DNA from: Deltaproteobacteria bacterium RIFCSPHIGHO2_02_FULL_40_11
GTDB lineage: Bacteria > Bdellovibrionota > JACOXK01 > 2-02-FULL-40-11
Reading direction: 5' to 3'
DNA length: 15,986 nucleotides
NCBI GenBank assembly: GCA_001798105.1
Contig: MGRI01000099.1
Coordinates: forward strand, 4,879 to 20,864
The stretch's first letter is position 1; every line of letters starts with the position of its first letter. Below the pieces are notes generated by a model that saw nothing but the letters and a program-made list of their open reading frames with translations, made no database searches and was not told the origin of the DNA. A program made the position numbers and the translations under genes. Positions 5,918 to 13,737 of this stretch are shown piece by piece.

Positions 5918-7533
5918 TAAATCACAGACCTTTCTGTATATGTTCCGAAAATTTCTTTCATCGTATCACTCACTTCACCGAGGGTTGCATAAAGCGAAAC
6001 CGCCTCCATGATCGGTGGCACCAGGTTGTCCTTTCCCTCAGCTGCCTTTCTTAACCTTTGAAGCGCAGCTTGCACTTTTTTTTCATCTCTTTTTTCTTTT
6101 ATTTTTTTCAAAGATGCAATTTGATTTTTTTGGGCTTTGTCATCAATGTACAAAATTTCAATCGGGAGCCCTTCTTCTTTTTGAATATATTTATTCATCC
6201 CCACAATCACTTTTTCACCGGTTTCAAGTTGTTTTTGATAATGGTACGAGGCTCTGGCAATTTCTTTTTGTGGATAGTTTTGTTCGATGGCCGGAATAAT
6301 CCCCCCCATCTCATTAATTTTTTGAATCATGTCTAAAGCCTGACGCTCAAGTTCATTGGTTAAACTTTCCACAAAATAAGATCCCCCAAAAGGATCTGGC
6401 GTGTTTACAACTCCCGTTTCTTCAGCAATAATTTGTTGCGTTCGAAGCGCAATCGTCGCCGAAAGTTCCGTGGGCAAAGAAAGTGTTTCATCCATAGAGT
6501 TGGTATGTAAAGACTGCGTTCCGCCTAAAACGCCAGAGAGTGCTTGAATCGCCGTTCGCACAATATTGTTATAGGGTTGTTGCGCGGTTAAGCTACACCC
6601 TGCCGTTTGGGTATGAAAGCGCATCAACCAAGACTTTGGATTTTTGGCGTGAAACCGATCGCGCATGAATCTCGCCCACATGCGCCGGGCGGCTCTGTAT
6701 TTTGCAATCTCTTCAAAAAAATCGCTGTGTGCATTAAAGAAAAAAGAAAGCCTTGGCGCAAATTGGTCGACATCTAAGCCTGCCTCAATTCCAGCTTGCA
6801 CATACCCAAGGCCATCTGCCAAGGTAAATGCCAGTTCTTGGGCCGCGGTCGATCCCGCTTCTCGAATATGATACCCCGAAATCGAAATGGTATTCCACTT
6901 AGGCGCATGCTGTGTACAATACACAATCATGTCTTGAATAATGCGCATGGAAGGTCTGGGCGGATAAATCCATTCTTTTTGGGCAATGTATTCTTTTAAA
7001 ATATCGTTTTGAATCGTTCCCCCCACTTTATCCAGTGAAACACCTTGTTTTTGCGCCACCACAAAATACATGGCTAAAAGCACAATGGCTGGGCCATTAA
7101 TGGTCATCGATGTGGTTACTTGATCCAAAGGAATGCCTTGAAAAAGTCTCTCCATATCGGCGAGAGTATCAATCGCAACCCCGCATTTTCCCACTTCACC
7201 CAGGCTTCGGGAATCATCCGAATCAATGCCCATGAGGGTTGGCATATCAAAGGCAACACTGAGGCCATGCTGTCCGCGCTCTAAAAGAATGTGATATCGT
7301 TGATTGGTTTCTTCCGCCGTTCCAAACCCGCTAAACAAACGAATTGTCCAACGCTTCCCCCGATACATGGTTTTATGAATGCCCCGTGTATAGGGAAACT
7401 CACCCGGATCGGCCAGTTCTGTTTTAGGGTTAAAGTTTTTAAGATCTTGGGCTGTATACAAAGGCTTAATTTCAAGATCAGAGAGTGTTGAAAATCGTTT
7501 CGATTGTTCTTCTTTTTGAGACATAAAACGCAT
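5917..7533 (-). CDS. icmA: Acyl-CoA mutase large subunit, isobutyryl-CoA mutase type
   Basis: A 538-residue TIM-barrel subunit of the methylmalonyl-CoA mutase family without the B12 domain. Motifs include FGTAEETNQRYHILLERGQ, VAFDMPTLMGIDSD, TSMTINGPA, SISGYHIREAG (His222, the conserved active-site His), PYNNIVRTA and GGTQSLHTNSMDE. In methylmalonyl-CoA mutase, a Tyr (Tyr89 in Propionibacterium) and an Arg (Arg207) hold the substrate carboxylate. The aligned residues here are Phe67 (RLFSGFG) and Gln185 (IAQKEW), the isobutyryl-CoA mutase pair. The likely reaction is therefore interconversion of n-butyryl-CoA and isobutyryl-CoA. It is cotranscribed with the small subunit, and probably with the exported protein 41 bases upstream. 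Met4 is an alternative start; neither start has a strong ribosome binding site. The family is certain; the substrate is well supported but untested. Confidence 0.92.
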   Translation of the reverse strand: MRFMSQKEEQSKRFSTLSDLEIKPLYTAQDLKNFNPKTELADPGEFPYTRGIHKTMYRGKRWTIRLFSGFGTAEETNQRYHILLERGQHGLSVAFDMPTLMGIDSDDSRSLGEVGKCGVAIDTLADMERLFQGIPLDQVTTSMTINGPAIVLLAMYFVVAQKQGVSLDKVGGTIQNDILKEYIAQKEWIYPPRPSMRIIQDMIVYCTQHAPKWNTISISGYHIREAGSTAAQELAFTLADGLGYVQAGIEAGLDVDQFAPRLSFFFNAHSDFFEEIAKYRAARRMWARFMRDRFHAKNPKSWLMRFHTQTAGCSLTAQQPYNNIVRTAIQALSGVLGGTQSLHTNSMDETLSLPTELSATIALRTQQIIAEETGVVNTPDPFGGSYFVESLTNELERQALDMIQKINEMGGIIPAIEQNYPQKEIARASYHYQKQLETGEKVIVGMNKYIQKEEGLPIEILYIDDKAQKNQIASLKKIKEKRDEKKVQAALQRLRKAAEGKDNLVPPIMEAVSLYATLGEVSDTMKEIFGTYTERSVI

Positions 7534-7574
7534 GGAGCTTACAAAATTTTCAAAGGAAAATCAATGACTTCGAA

Positions 7575-8105
7575 TTACTTCAGACAAGGTTTGATTGCTG
7601 TATGCTCAACCAAAAGGGTTTGGATTTTTTGAGAATCTTGGAGCGGCATTAAATGTTTTTGGGTTTTACTGATAATTTTATTAAAGTCTTCTTCTAAAAA
7701 AGAAATTTCAATTTGATCTGGCATCTGAACATTTGTCATATAATCAATTTGAATTTGACGATTCCCAATCAAACGTACCGTTTCAACTGTTAATTGAACT
7801 TCTTCTGCCTTTTCAAGCTCGGGCGCCTGAGAGGCCATAAAATCTTTAAAGTCATAGGAAAATTGAATGAGGCGAAGTTTTTCCTCAGGCGTTAAGTTTA
7901 AATCTTGGGAAAAAGAAAAAACAAGCCGAAACGCATTGGGGCTACACACATCTTTCTGATACAAAATACCGCCATCTACGACACTTAAAAGCTTAAATTC
8001 CTGGCTTTGTGCATGGATATCGCTTGTAAAGCCGACTGCATACACCCCATATATGAAGATCGCTAAAATCGCGCCAATAAATATGCCCCAAAATTTATCT
8101 GCCAT
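7575..8105 (-). CDS. Small membrane-anchored or exported protein of unknown function
   Basis: A 176-residue protein that I do not recognise. Residues 5-24 (FWGIFIGAILAIFIYGVYAV) form one hydrophobic helix. The protein is then soluble and extracytoplasmic, with mixed strand and charged-helix segments. If the helix is a signal peptide, cleavage near HAQ (residues 31-33) is possible. Cys54 and Cys174 could form a disulfide. It starts with a weak GGAAG about 9 bases upstream and ends 41 bases before the mutase large-subunit gene, so it probably shares the operon and its divergent promoter. The link to the mutase is positional only. Confidence 0.7.
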   Translation of the reverse strand: MADKFWGIFIGAILAIFIYGVYAVGFTSDIHAQSQEFKLLSVVDGGILYQKDVCSPNAFRLVFSFSQDLNLTPEEKLRLIQFSYDFKDFMASQAPELEKAEEVQLTVETVRLIGNRQIQIDYMTNVQMPDQIEISFLEEDFNKIISKTQKHLMPLQDSQKIQTLLVEHTAIKPCLK

Positions 8106-8125
8106 GTTTATACTTCCGAATCTTA

Positions 8126-8168
8126 TTAGGGACGAATTTTCAAAAAACGTACCACTTTTTGTCCCTAA
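8126..8168 (-). promoter_or_regulatory. 5'-leader hairpin of the minus-strand operon
   Basis: TTAGGGAC and GTCCCTAA are exact reverse complements. They extend to an 11-bp stem with one G-U pair and a loop of about 21 bases. The hairpin starts almost at the transcript 5' end predicted from the -10 at 8174-8179. It may protect the mRNA, act as an operator, or be a REP-like remnant. Confidence 0.5.
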
Positions 8169-8173
8169 CTTTT

Positions 8174-8179
8174 ATTATA
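8174..8179 (-). promoter_or_regulatory. Candidate -10 box for the minus-strand mutase operon
   Basis: A perfect TATAAT on the minus strand lies 69 bases before the start of the small exported protein. The matching -35 (around 8197-8202) is weak, so confidence is limited. Transcription would start near 8167. Confidence 0.4.
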
Positions 8180-8236
8180 CGCAAAGAAACCGAAAAGAAA
8201 ATAGAAATTTATCAAAAATAATGTAAATTTAATGTC

Positions 8237-8251
8237 TGACAAATTTTGTCA
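8237..8251. promoter_or_regulatory. 15-bp perfect palindrome, probable operator
   Basis: TGACAAA and TTTGTCA are exact reverse complements around one T. It lies in the divergent region, 12 bases upstream of a TTGACT box for the dehydrogenase gene and about 60 bases behind the minus-strand -10. The form suits a TetR- or GntR-type acyl-CoA-responsive repressor; the regulator is not in this window. Confidence 0.6.
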
Positions 8252-8262
8252 CCTCCAATTGA

Positions 8263-8290
8263 TTGACTTTTATAAACGGTTTTAGATACA
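8263..8290 (+). promoter_or_regulatory. Candidate promoter of the acyl-CoA dehydrogenase
   Basis: TTGACT (8263-8268) matches 5 of 6 bases of the -35 consensus. GATACA (8285-8290) is a weak -10 at a 16-base spacing. Transcription would then begin at or next to the ATG at 8300, which has no ribosome binding site, suggesting a leaderless message. Confidence 0.35.
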
Positions 8291-8299
8291 GTGCAATTC

Positions 8300-9439
8300 A
8301 TGCACAGCTTGCTTTCAGAGCAGCATCAAATGATCCAGTCTTTGGCACGAGATGTGGCGCGTGATGTTCTAACCAAAACCGCGGCGCACTGCGATAAAAC
8401 CGGTGAATTTCCAAAGACTTCAATTCAAAAACTCTCTGAACTGGGGCTCATGGGGATCTCCGTTCCTGAAAAATTTGGGGGCAGCGGAATGGATCACTTT
8501 TCGTATGTCCTTGCCTTAGAAGAAATTGCAAAAGTCTGCGCCTCTACGGCCGTCATCATGTCTGTCAATAATTCCTTGGTATGTGAACCGCTTCAACTTT
8601 TTGGAAACGATGCGCAAAAAGAAAAATACCTCACACCCCTTGCAAAAGGCGAAAAACTGGGTTGCTTTTGTCTTTCAGAGCCAGATGCAGGCTCAGACGC
8701 AGGGAGCCAAAAAACAACGGCGACTCAAGATGTCCATCATTATCTTTTAAACGGCACCAAAAATTTTATTACCAATGGCCCGCAAGCAGATACCCTGATT
8801 GTCTTTGCAAAGACGGATAAAACCAAGGGCAATAAAGGCATTTCAGCTTTTATTGTTGAAAAAGCATGGGCAGGCGTTGAAGTGGGCAAAGTCGAAAAAA
8901 AGATGGGAATTAAAGGCTCTGGGTGCTCTCAAATTCTCTTTTCAGATGTCAAAGTCCCCAAAGAAAATGTATTGGGGGAAGTTGGCCAAGGATTTAAAAT
9001 TGCCCTACGCACATTAGACGGGGGACGGATTGGCATTGGCGCGCAAGCGGTTGGCATTGCCCAAGCGGCATTAGAAGCCGCCACACAGTATGCCAAAGAA
9101 CGCGAACAATTTGGCCAGGTTATTGGCAAATTTCAAGCCATTCAATGGCTTTTGGCCGACATGGCCACCGTCACCTCCGCCGCACGGCTTTTGGTACACC
9201 GCGCCGCCCAGGTTCAAGATGCGGGTAAAAAATTCACCCAAGAAGCTGCCATGGCCAAACTTTTTGCTTCCGAAACCGCGATGCGGGTAACAACCGATGG
9301 CATCCAAATTTTTGGAGGCTATGGGTATACCAAAGACTATCCCGTAGAACGCTTCTTCCGGGACGCCAAAATCACTGAAATTTACGAAGGCACCTCAGAA
9401 ATCCAACGCCTCGTCATTGCAGCGCATTTACTGCAGTAA
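8300..9439 (+). CDS. Acyl-CoA dehydrogenase, short-chain type
   Basis: A 379-residue FAD enzyme of normal length that introduces the alpha-beta double bond into acyl-CoA and passes electrons to ETF. Domains in order are the N-terminal helical domain (LLSEQHQM onward), the beta domain with signature 1 (CFCLSEPDAGSDAG), and the C-terminal four-helix domain with REQFGQVIGKFQAIQW. Signature 2, IFGGYGYTKDYPVERFFRDA, is followed by IYEGTSEIQ, where Glu363 is the expected catalytic base of short-chain and butyryl-CoA type enzymes. ATG at 8300 fits family N-termini (M..LLSEQ); an in-frame GTG at 8291 adds three residues and is possible. It is divergent from the isobutyryl-CoA mutase operon, suggesting oxidation of butyryl- or isobutyryl-CoA. 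Chain-length preference cannot be read with certainty. Confidence 0.93.
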   Translation: MHSLLSEQHQMIQSLARDVARDVLTKTAAHCDKTGEFPKTSIQKLSELGLMGISVPEKFGGSGMDHFSYVLALEEIAKVCASTAVIMSVNNSLVCEPLQLFGNDAQKEKYLTPLAKGEKLGCFCLSEPDAGSDAGSQKTTATQDVHHYLLNGTKNFITNGPQADTLIVFAKTDKTKGNKGISAFIVEKAWAGVEVGKVEKKMGIKGSGCSQILFSDVKVPKENVLGEVGQGFKIALRTLDGGRIGIGAQAVGIAQAALEAATQYAKEREQFGQVIGKFQAIQWLLADMATVTSAARLLVHRAAQVQDAGKKFTQEAAMAKLFASETAMRVTTDGIQIFGGYGYTKDYPVERFFRDAKITEIYEGTSEIQRLVIAAHLLQ

Positions 9440-9461
9440 ACATATAATTCAAATCTAGAGA

Positions 9462-9574
9462 CAGACCTACTCCCAGATGATTCATGCGCTTCATGGCTCG
9501 GAGGCGGCGTGTCTTGCGACACGGCGCCTCCTGCGCTTTACTTCCGCGCATTGAATCATCTGGGAGTAGGTCTG
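9462..9574. repeat. 113-bp fold-back element with nested GC-rich hairpin
   Basis: The outer arms at 9462-9484 and 9552-9574 are perfect 23-bp inverted repeats (CAGACCTACTCCCAGATGA at the left outer end). They extend inward by TGCGC/GCGCA with a one-base bulge. Inside, GGAGGCGGCGTGTC (9500-9513) and GACACGGCGCCTCC (9518-9531) pair across a TTGC loop with a single mismatch. The core is clearly more GC-rich than its surroundings. There is no target-site duplication at the edges and no T-run after it, so a terminator is unlikely. A MITE- or REP/BIME-like element or a structured RNA are the options. Confidence 0.85.
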
Positions 9575-9756
9575 CCCCACTTCTAATCATAAAGTGTGGA
9601 AAGAACCTAGACAATGTCAATGAGATACACACCCTCAGTGTTAAAATTCTGACGGATCATATAAAAAAACACTGTGATTTCAATGTCTTAGAAATTTAAA
9701 AATGCCCTAAATTTTGGCTTTATTTGGCCTTTTTTTTGCACCCTCTTTCCCTTGAA
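9575..9756. other. Non-coding leader before the large exported protein
   Basis: With 9440-9574, this makes a gene-free stretch of 317 bases. Apart from the fold-back element it is AT-rich, with TATAAA at 9660-9665 as a possible -10 but no good -35. CAGTGTT (9636-9642) and AACACTG (9668-9674) are exact inverted repeats that flank the TATAAA. No ribosome binding site precedes the ATG at 9757. Confidence 0.5.
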
Positions 9757-12700
9757 ATGAGGGGGAGTAAATTTAAAGCCACCATTTGCCGGCTGTTTTT
9801 GGCTGGAATATGTTTTTTCGTCCTTTCACCCCTGGCTTACGCAGAAATCCTGACCTCCTTTTTACCCATCCACACCAACCATGCTTTTTATTTGCTGCAA
9901 GCGCATCAAACAAACTTTATTACCATAGAAAAATGGGATGAATCCCCTGAAATGACAACTCTCCAGGATTTTCTTTTGGCCTATCGACGGGGCTATTTAA
10001 ATACACCCACACAAAAAATATTTTTAACGCGAACAAAAATCGACGATGAACTCCAAACTGTCACCCTCCACACCCAACGCCCTGAACCTGAATCGCATTC
10101 TTCCCGTTTTTCATCCGTGTACGAACGCGAAGAGGATCTTTATCTCACCCACACCCAAGGCATTGATCGCATTTCAAAACAGTATTTATTCCAAACCTTA
10201 AAACGCCAAACGGAAGAATTCATGATCGATGAATTTCAACCCCATCAACATGCCACCTCCACGGTCTTTTTAGAAGGCCGTTTTCAAAATGATCTACAAT
10301 TTATTTCAACATGGGACCCTGTTTCACAAACATCTACCATCCTCCTTCAAACTTCCTTGGATCAAAAAATAAACGAGTGGACCGTCAATGTCCCGCTTTT
10401 AAATCTCACCCTGGTTGAAGGGAATGCAGGTCCCCTTCTTTTTGCTTCTTCGGGAGAACGTGGCATTACGATTTTTCAAATCAATTTAGAAGAATCCACC
10501 ATTCATCCTAATTTCTTAAAAAAAATAGAAATGATTGATCCCCTTCCGGGTGACATCTATGGCGGGCTTTGGATTCAAGACAAAGATCTTTATTATACAA
10601 AAAACTACAATCAAACCTCGTCTCTTCACATGGAAAATTTTGAAAGCCTGGTGCATCACGCCCGCATTTTACGCCAAGAAAAAATTGCGCAAGCCATGAA
10701 TTTTCCGTTTACAATGGAACAAACTTCAAAGTCTTTTTTAAATGGCCTTTTTGCCTCCTTTCCATTGGATGCAGACCGATTGGTAGATTTGATTGGTTTC
10801 GACCTAAAAGGGAACCTGGAAGCACAACTTGAAAGCTACGATGTTTTAGATTCCATTACAGATGAAGAACGTCAAGACTTAGAAAGTCTGTTTCAAAAAG
10901 TAAAATTTGGTGGAGAAATGCTTGGGTATACCGCCATGACACTTGCAACCTTTACAAAAATTTCTCAAATTCGAAAACTTAAAAAAGAAAAACTCATTAA
11001 AAACATTGCCAGCTTAAATGACATTCGCTTTGGCCTGGGAATTTCCCAAGGAGGAACCCTTTCAGCGGCTACAGGAAAAAACTGGCTAAAAGCCTGGCGC
11101 GCTTCTGAGCTGGCCATTTCAGATGATGCCGCCTATGTCACGCGCCTGGGTCAACTTCGAAAGCTAAAAGCAGGCCAAGAAATTTTTCTACCTGAACAAC
11201 TCGATGCCATGATGAAGTCCATGCAAGCCCGACAAATTTATCTTCGCCCTTTTGAGCGCGTTTTACATCAAATGAATTTAGCCTCCCCTCAAATTTCTCG
11301 TCTCGAACGCTGGACCTTTGAACGCATGCACAAATTTTTTAATGGTACAAATCCGCTAAAGCTTCAAGGGTGGATCCCCTTCCAAGGCTTGCATGTCGAT
11401 GATCTTTCAAAACTTTTTTCTCAAACCACGCTCAACATGTGGCAACGATTAGAAAGACTTCATCGCATTGAAAATATTTCAGACTTTCAGCGTGCAGAAT
11501 ATTTTTACCTTCAAATGCGTGTCAAAGCGGGTCTACTCCAAGCATTGAATACAGCAAGAACCCAAGGAGAAGCGCTAAAGCTTGCACCCAAAACTGTAAA
11601 AGCCCTGGGATGGCTTGAACGAAAGGCCGGCATAACGTCCACACAGGAACTCTCTATAACACTTCGCCAGGCCGAACATCTCACCCAAGTTTTAGATGCC
11701 TCTGAAGAAGCCTATGTTTTGTCTCGCTTGCTACACCTCGAAAAGCTGGGTGACAAACTCACCGATCTGGAAAAGCTTGAAAAGTTAAAACTCATGCTCA
11801 AAGCCGGATGGACAGGCAATACAGGATCTCGCCTCATTGTACGCGCATGGGACCAAACAGAGCTTTTAAATCGAAGAGGCCAAATTTTACAGACCTTAGA
11901 TCATATCTATGACTATGAACAAATAAAAAAATCTGGATATCTTTCTCGTTGTTTTAAAAATGGAAAGCTTAAAGAAATGTTATTTTTTACTTTCCTATCT
12001 GACGCCATGAATGTTGGCACAGAATATATCGCACGCACTTTAGATGGCAGACCCTTTTTATCTCCAGGACTTGCTCACAACCTTGCATTTAATACCTATG
12101 TCATGATTCCTATTTTTGCATCTCGCGGATTACGCTTAAGCCCCCAAGGAAAGCTCTTTTTAATCCTGTTTAATGCTGCTTCTGCTGGGTATTTTTCACA
12201 AAAACTTACAAAATGGGCGGGCGCAAGTTTTAATTCTCAAACCATGATTGAGAAATATAATAGCAAAACAGAAAAGTTTAATTATTTTACAGATCTTTTA
12301 CCGCCTCCAAAAATGCCCCCTCTTGAAATTCCAGGTTTTATTTTTAGAGATGCTTTGATTCACCCAGATCCTGCGTTTAATCTGGGTAGGGCCGCCTTTG
12401 ATAGCGGGTGGGTGATTTTACTTTCAACACCCCGAGGACATTTGTGTAGTTATGCCGCAAATGAATGGGCCATGTTACCCCGCTACGACGTTGCAGGACT
12501 CACAGCAGCAGCGCAAAGATTGGGTGCATATTCAGCTCCAATTATCCTGAATGAAGGCATGGGGGCTTACACGTATCCCCCCATCTATGGTTCCATTTTT
12601 GAAGACATGGGCTTTCAACTCAATATCATCGATGCAAAGCTCCAGTTTATTCATCCTTGGGAATCCAAAGATTGGGACAGTAAACCAAAACTGAAACTCT

Positions 12701-13737
12701 CCCTTTTTATTAATTCTTCTTCACCCATAAATCACATTTCTTTTGATTTGAGATCAGAAACGGAAACAATCCACATCAAAATGGATGAACCCCATTTAGA
12801 AGAAACAGTGGAACAACATTATATCTTTACTTGGGAAAAAGAGATGGATTATCCCACGCATCCCCTCTTGTACAGAATCGAAAATTTAGCGCTTTCCAAT
12901 CAAGACCGCTTTGTGGGAAATGCTCTTGAGTTTTGGAAAGAAAAAGAATTGGATCCTGGCCATTCCCTAAACATTGAAAAACCGTTTGAAGTTTTGGTGG
13001 CACGCGATCTTACATTTGAAGAAGGGTTTTTCCAAGCTCTCTTAAAAATTGCAAAAGAAGCCCAAACACAGTTTTATAAAAACAATAAACCCCATTTTGC
13101 AGCAGGCATGGTTTATATGATTGGGCATTTCTTAGATCGCCTTTTAGAACATGGGAAAATTTTACCGGGGCAATCTCATAACTTAGCCATGGATGCGCTG
13201 AAAGAATCCATTAAAATTGCAAAAACCGTCAACTTTGCAGACCATCCGATTCAAGGCCCGCATCTTGATTTATTGATTGAATATCTTGAAGAGCTTACCC
13301 ACCAAATGATCCCAAACGAACACGTTGGGTTTCATGAACTTTCAACGAGAACCCAACAAATGCAGTTTATCAATCAAGCAGCTTTGGATCGCTTAAAACT
13401 GATGGAAGCAGACATTCGCATCGAAACAGAAACCTGCTGGGGGGGGCTCTGCGACCAGGGTTCTAAAAACGACTGGCACACGCTTCAACTGTATAAGGGG
13501 TACAGCTACGCCCTTTCCAAGCTCTATCATTGGTATCGAAATCACTTTTTTGAAGAATACGATCCCAAAGGATATGCGCTTGAAGAAATTGCAAATATTT
13601 TAGATGAAATGAAAAACTTTAAAAGTGAACTTGAAACTTCTTGGATCCAAGCTTGGACATGGTCCGACAAAGATTTAAAAGAATTTGCAGATAAATTTTC
13701 TTTACTTCGAAAAGAACTTGAAGAAGCGTCAGAATGA
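9757..13737 (+). CDS. Large exported protein of unknown function, about 1326 residues
   Basis: I do not recognise this protein. ATG at 9757 gives a clean Sec signal peptide: basic MRGSKFKATICR, hydrophobic LFLAGICFFVLSPL, and AYA as a type I cleavage site at about residue 29. The longer TTG-started reading from 9724 would bury it. The N-terminal third is strand-rich. The middle (residues about 370-740) is helical and charged with many leucines. Residues about 770-815 contain two hydrophobic stretches (LAHNLAFNTYVMIPIFA and LFLILFNAASAGYF) that could touch or cross a membrane. The C-terminal 300 residues are helical, with a CWGGLC pair near residue 1225 that may form a disulfide. Its stop overlaps the convergent HEAT gene by 9 bases. 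It has no visible catalytic motif; an envelope role is inferred from export. Confidence 0.8.
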   Translation: MRGSKFKATICRLFLAGICFFVLSPLAYAEILTSFLPIHTNHAFYLLQAHQTNFITIEKWDESPEMTTLQDFLLAYRRGYLNTPTQKIFLTRTKIDDELQTVTLHTQRPEPESHSSRFSSVYEREEDLYLTHTQGIDRISKQYLFQTLKRQTEEFMIDEFQPHQHATSTVFLEGRFQNDLQFISTWDPVSQTSTILLQTSLDQKINEWTVNVPLLNLTLVEGNAGPLLFASSGERGITIFQINLEESTIHPNFLKKIEMIDPLPGDIYGGLWIQDKDLYYTKNYNQTSSLHMENFESLVHHARILRQEKIAQAMNFPFTMEQTSKSFLNGLFASFPLDADRLVDLIGFDLKGNLEAQLESYDVLDSITDEERQDLESLFQKVKFGGEMLGYTAMTLATFTKISQIRKLKKEKLIKNIASLNDIRFGLGISQGGTLSAATGKNWLKAWRASELAISDDAAYVTRLGQLRKLKAGQEIFLPEQLDAMMKSMQARQIYLRPFERVLHQMNLASPQISRLERWTFERMHKFFNGTNPLKLQGWIPFQGLHVDDLSKLFSQTTLNMWQRLERLHRIENISDFQRAEYFYLQMRVKAGLLQALNTARTQGEALKLAPKTVKALGWLERKAGITSTQELSITLRQAEHLTQVLDASEEAYVLSRLLHLEKLGDKLTDLEKLEKLKLMLKAGWTGNTGSRLIVRAWDQTELLNRRGQILQTLDHIYDYEQIKKSGYLSRCFKNGKLKEMLFFTFLSDAMNVGTEYIARTLDGRPFLSPGLAHNLAFNTYVMIPIFASRGLRLSPQGKLFLILFNAASAGYFSQKLTKWAGASFNSQTMIEKYNSKTEKFNYFTDLLPPPKMPPLEIPGFIFRDALIHPDPAFNLGRAAFDSGWVILLSTPRGHLCSYAANEWAMLPRYDVAGLTAAAQRLGAYSAPIILNEGMGAYTYPPIYGSIFEDMGFQLNIIDAKLQFIHPWESKDWDSKPKLKLSLFINSSSPINHISFDLRSETETIHIKMDEPHLEETVEQHYIFTWEKEMDYPTHPLLYRIENLALSNQDRFVGNALEFWKEKELDPGHSLNIEKPFEVLVARDLTFEEGFFQALLKIAKEAQTQFYKNNKPHFAAGMVYMIGHFLDRLLEHGKILPGQSHNLAMDALKESIKIAKTVNFADHPIQGPHLDLLIEYLEELTHQMIPNEHVGFHELSTRTQQMQFINQAALDRLKLMEADIRIETETCWGGLCDQGSKNDWHTLQLYKGYSYALSKLYHWYRNHFFEEYDPKGYALEEIANILDEMKNFKSELETSWIQAWTWSDKDLKEFADKFSLLRKELEEASE

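Noticed and set aside
5917..7533. Calling the mutase methylmalonyl-CoA mutase
   Set aside because: The carboxylate-binding Tyr and Arg positions are Phe67 and Gln185, which match isobutyryl-CoA mutase.
9462..9574. Integron attC site or rho-independent terminator
   Set aside because: The attC R' and R'' core sequences (GTTRRRY/RYYYAAC) are absent at the ends, and no T-run follows the outer stem.
9636..9674. 7-bp inverted repeat CAGTGTT/AACACTG around a TATAAA
   Set aside because: Short arms with a 25-base spacer in AT-rich DNA are expected by chance; noted only in the leader description.
9414..9699. Open frames of 72 and 71 codons on the two strands across the fold-back element
   Set aside because: They arise from the inverted repeat itself, read similarly on both strands, with no ribosome binding site and no protein-like composition.
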